DNA of 64,000 nucleotides from Sinohyriopsis cumingii. Its lineage: Eukaryota > Mollusca > Bivalvia > Unionida > Unionidae. The stretch's first letter is position 1; each line of letters begins with the position of its first letter. A program made the position numbers and the translations under genes. The stretch lies in the NCBI GenBank assembly GCA_028554795.2, contig CM068842.1, positions 26,508,590 to 26,572,589 of the forward strand, written 5' to 3'. Of this stretch, positions 61,538-64,000 are shown piece by piece. The notes beneath the pieces are model-generated. The model made no database searches, was not told the origin of the DNA, and saw only the letters and a program-made list of their open reading frames with translations.

Positions 61538-61616
61538 CTCAGAAAATCGTCCTTTCCGACTTGGTGGAGGAACTAACATGGAGAAAGTTGTGCGTATGGA
61601 CCGTGAGATGACAAAG
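61538..61616 (+). CDS. HECTD4: HECTD4-like exon 16 of window (last in window)
   Basis: Acceptor TTTTTATTTTTAG and donor GTACAG. After the split Ser codon it reads SENRPFRLGGGTNMEKVVRM then DREMTK, phase 0. It continues the conserved block begun in exon 15. The rest of the gene, including the HECT domain, lies beyond the window. Confidence 0.92.
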
Positions 61617-61857
61617 GTACAGAGATTAAATATATTTACACCACATCCTGTCAGTGTGTGTTCTCTTATAGGAACCACACTATGCATATGGTACAGTTTT
61701 TATCCTGGAAACTTAAGACTTTATGCTTAAAACAGTTACAGTACACCTGTACTTGTGTCAGTCATTGCATGCTATTTGTTAATCTTTATACTGATGAAAC
61801 AGGATTATTCATTCCTAAAAAATAATAAGTTTTTGTGTGTGTTTGAATGTACCATAT

Positions 61858-64000
61858 TTACCGTATATGTTGGGACACCGTATTTGTTGGGACACCATAA
61901 ACTAATTTTAAAAGTAATTTTTTTGTGTACTGTATGTTCTGGGACACATTGGTTTTTTTTGAGTCGTCAGTTGTGGGACACCTTTTAAATCATTCGAAAA
62001 TTACATGTAGGAAATTGCACTTCAACTGAAATTTTATTTTAAAAACTATAAAACTGTGTACTTGAGATAAAACTGTTTAATCCACAGTAGCATATCATCA
62101 ACACAACCCTTCTTCTGCACACGTATGATCTATTCTTTTGGTACATGAATCTATTTTTAGCTTTCTCATACTGTGAAAAATTGTTAGAGGCAACACACCA
62201 CCTGAAGCGGAAACTGCAAGGACAAAAGTTGTTTCAAATCTGCACTAGACATGCTAATTCTCACACTTTTGACGCCAATCTTATCATCAGTCCATCCAGG
62301 AATGCGATCAAAGTACACTAGAGTTTCATCCATGTTAATGATCATATTGTCGGCGAAATGATCTGTTTCTCTTCTGGCCTTCACGAATTCATCACGTGAT
62401 TTTTTTTTCTCCAAATCTTCTGGATGATGCTGGGTCATCGATGTTCGCGCACAAAGCACTATATTGTAAACTTTAAAAACTCTTCCATTGTTTCACTGTA
62501 TTTTAAAATATTTCGTGAATATTGGTGAAAAGAAACCAAAGTTAGCTTCCATATCTTGGCCCTCTTTGTATATTCGAAGCAAAAATAAAAAAAATCTGCA
62601 CACTTAAAAGAATCCAAGTCAGCTTCTGAGGTCAGCTTGCTTTGCAATAAAATAACCTTTGTATTGATATCCTTTAAAAAAATTCAGCTTCCGAGTCCAA
62701 AGTCGGCTTCCGACGTCAGCTTGCTTTGTAATAAAAATAACCTTTGTCTTTGATGTCCTGTCAGTAAGTTCAAAGAAGAAGTTTACTGTTGGCTGCCAGT
62801 TGTGTTTATTTACCACCAGGGTTTCTGTGTGCTTGGCATTTGTAGTAATAATTATTACAAAGGTGCACTGATGTCTGCGGATAAATAGTAATGATACTAT
62901 TGTAACCTGCGCCGGCGAAAAGATTGTCACTTGCACTCAAGTAAATGTGTTTTCAAATAATGATTTTTATTTGCGAGATACTGTCATACAGTTTACCTGG
63001 ATATAAATTATTCTTGGCTATTTTGAACCTAACACCGTGCCATGCGTGAATGGCAGTTGTCTTCAATATATCTGTTGATTATTTCCCCCTCATTTGCGAA
63101 ATCATTTGCTTCTCTTCTGGCCTTCACGAATTCATCACATGATTTTATTTTCTCCAAATATTCTGAGTGACGCTGGGTCATCGACATCTGTGCACAAAGT
63201 ACTATATTGTGTCACTTTAAAATTCCCGTGAATACAGTTGAAAAGGAACCCAAGTTTGCTTCCATATCTCGGCTGTCTTTGTATATTCAAAAAAAAATAA
63301 AAAATCGGCTCACTTCACAAAATCCAGTCAGCTCCGACATCGGCTTGCTATTCAATAAAATAACCTTTGTATTGATATCCTTTACCAAAAAAAAGTAACC
63401 AAAGTCGGCTTCTGAGATCGGCTTGCAATAAAAACCACCTTTTGTCTTTGATGTCCTGTCGGTAGGTTCAAAGAAGGAGTTAACTGCTTGCTGCCAGTTG
63501 TGTTTATTCACCACCAGGGCTTCTATGTGTTTGGCATCTGTGGTTACAATTAATACAAAGGATCATTGACGTCTGCGGGTAAATAGTTAGGATAATTTTG
63601 TAACCCGAGCTGGTGAAAAGATTGTCAATTACACTTAAGTGAATGTGTTTTCAAATGATCATTTTTATTTGCGATATACTGTCATACAGTAGACCTGGAT
63701 ATAATTCAGTCTTGATTATTTTGCATCCAACATCATGTCATGCGTGAATGGCGTCTCCAAGATATCGGTTGACTATTTCCCTCTTGTTTGCGATTTTGTT
63801 GGCTCCAGTTTTCAGTCAGATAACATGTTCAAACCTTGGAGCACAACCACACACAGTTGTTTCTCAGTGTTCATGTGAACAACATGGTGTGTGGTATCGG
63901 ACATAATTGATACACGCTACAGTATGGAATCCTACACTTACGGATTTCGTGGAAATATTTTATTCTTTAATGCTCATGTTGAAAAAGGAATAAATGATAA
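61858..64000 (-). mobile_element. Pogo-like DNA transposon in reverse, with internal tandem duplication
   Basis: The left end has repeated GTTGGGACACC words (61869, 61886, and variants near 61935 and 61973), a pattern of end repeats in pogo/jerky-type elements. The reverse strand at 62184-62459 encodes a DDE-transposase fragment. A block of about 0.7 kb, from about 62360, is repeated directly from about 63101 with small indels. The far end is outside the window, and TA flanks could not be confirmed. Confidence 0.72.
62184..62459 (-). pseudogene. Pogo-like transposase fragment
   Basis: The reverse strand reads FVKARRETDHFADNMIINMD then ETLVYFDRIPGWTDDKIGVK and SVRI. The NMDET block carries the first catalytic Asp of pogo-type DDE transposases, followed by the family's G-x-KSVRI-like stretch. 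The frame ends soon after (QFPLQVVCC) and upstream sequence is decayed and partly duplicated. It is not related in detail to the element at 7208-8874. Confidence 0.82.

Larger units (their letters stand above)
61617..64000. other. Start of next intron
   Basis: About 0.24 kb of plain intron, then a reverse pogo-like element that runs to the window edge. Confidence 0.6.

Overview
This window is nuclear DNA from an animal, most likely a mollusc. It is AT-rich and intron-dominated. It carries tRNA-derived SINEs with conserved A and B boxes, the short motif GGGAAATAACTC that is common in molluscan DNA, and many decayed DNA transposons. There is no sign of a bacterial, viral or organellar replicon. 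The mollusc call is inference from repeat style; no species can be named.

One host gene runs through the whole window on the + strand. I assembled 16 exons from 2037 to 61616. Their splice phases all agree and their summed length is exactly 2430 nt (810 codons) with no internal stop. The encoded protein matches my knowledge of the middle part of HECTD4, a giant HECT-type E3 ubiquitin ligase of about 4,000 residues in vertebrates. The N-terminus lies upstream of the window. The SPRY-like and catalytic HECT regions lie downstream. Only helical scaffold sequence is present here.

Everything else is intron, and the introns are packed with mobile elements and tandem arrays. In order: an internally deleted CACTG-ended DNA transposon in reverse (1-941); a decayed hAT (4932-5987); a pogo/Tigger-like element inside a minisatellite (7208-8874); a near-intact CACTG-ended transposon that starts four bases inside an intron, next to a splice donor (11548-13954); a non-autonomous hAT-like element carrying a nested SINE (14279-15357); two SINE families; a 49-bp minisatellite (28504-29135); a ~2-kb unclassified repeat family in three places; two adjoining tandem arrays ending at an exon (33510-36590); a degenerate ~165-bp satellite; a near full-length CR1/L2-type LINE (about 43690-48759); and a pogo-like element in reverse with an internal tandem duplication, running off the right edge (about 61858-64000).

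No new defence, metabolic or regulatory gene system was found. The more interesting points concern how mobile DNA meets the host gene: a transposon whose target duplication kept a splice donor, a 2.3-kb array that ends just before a splice acceptor, and a LINE whose two ORFs share one frame, with one stop codon between them.
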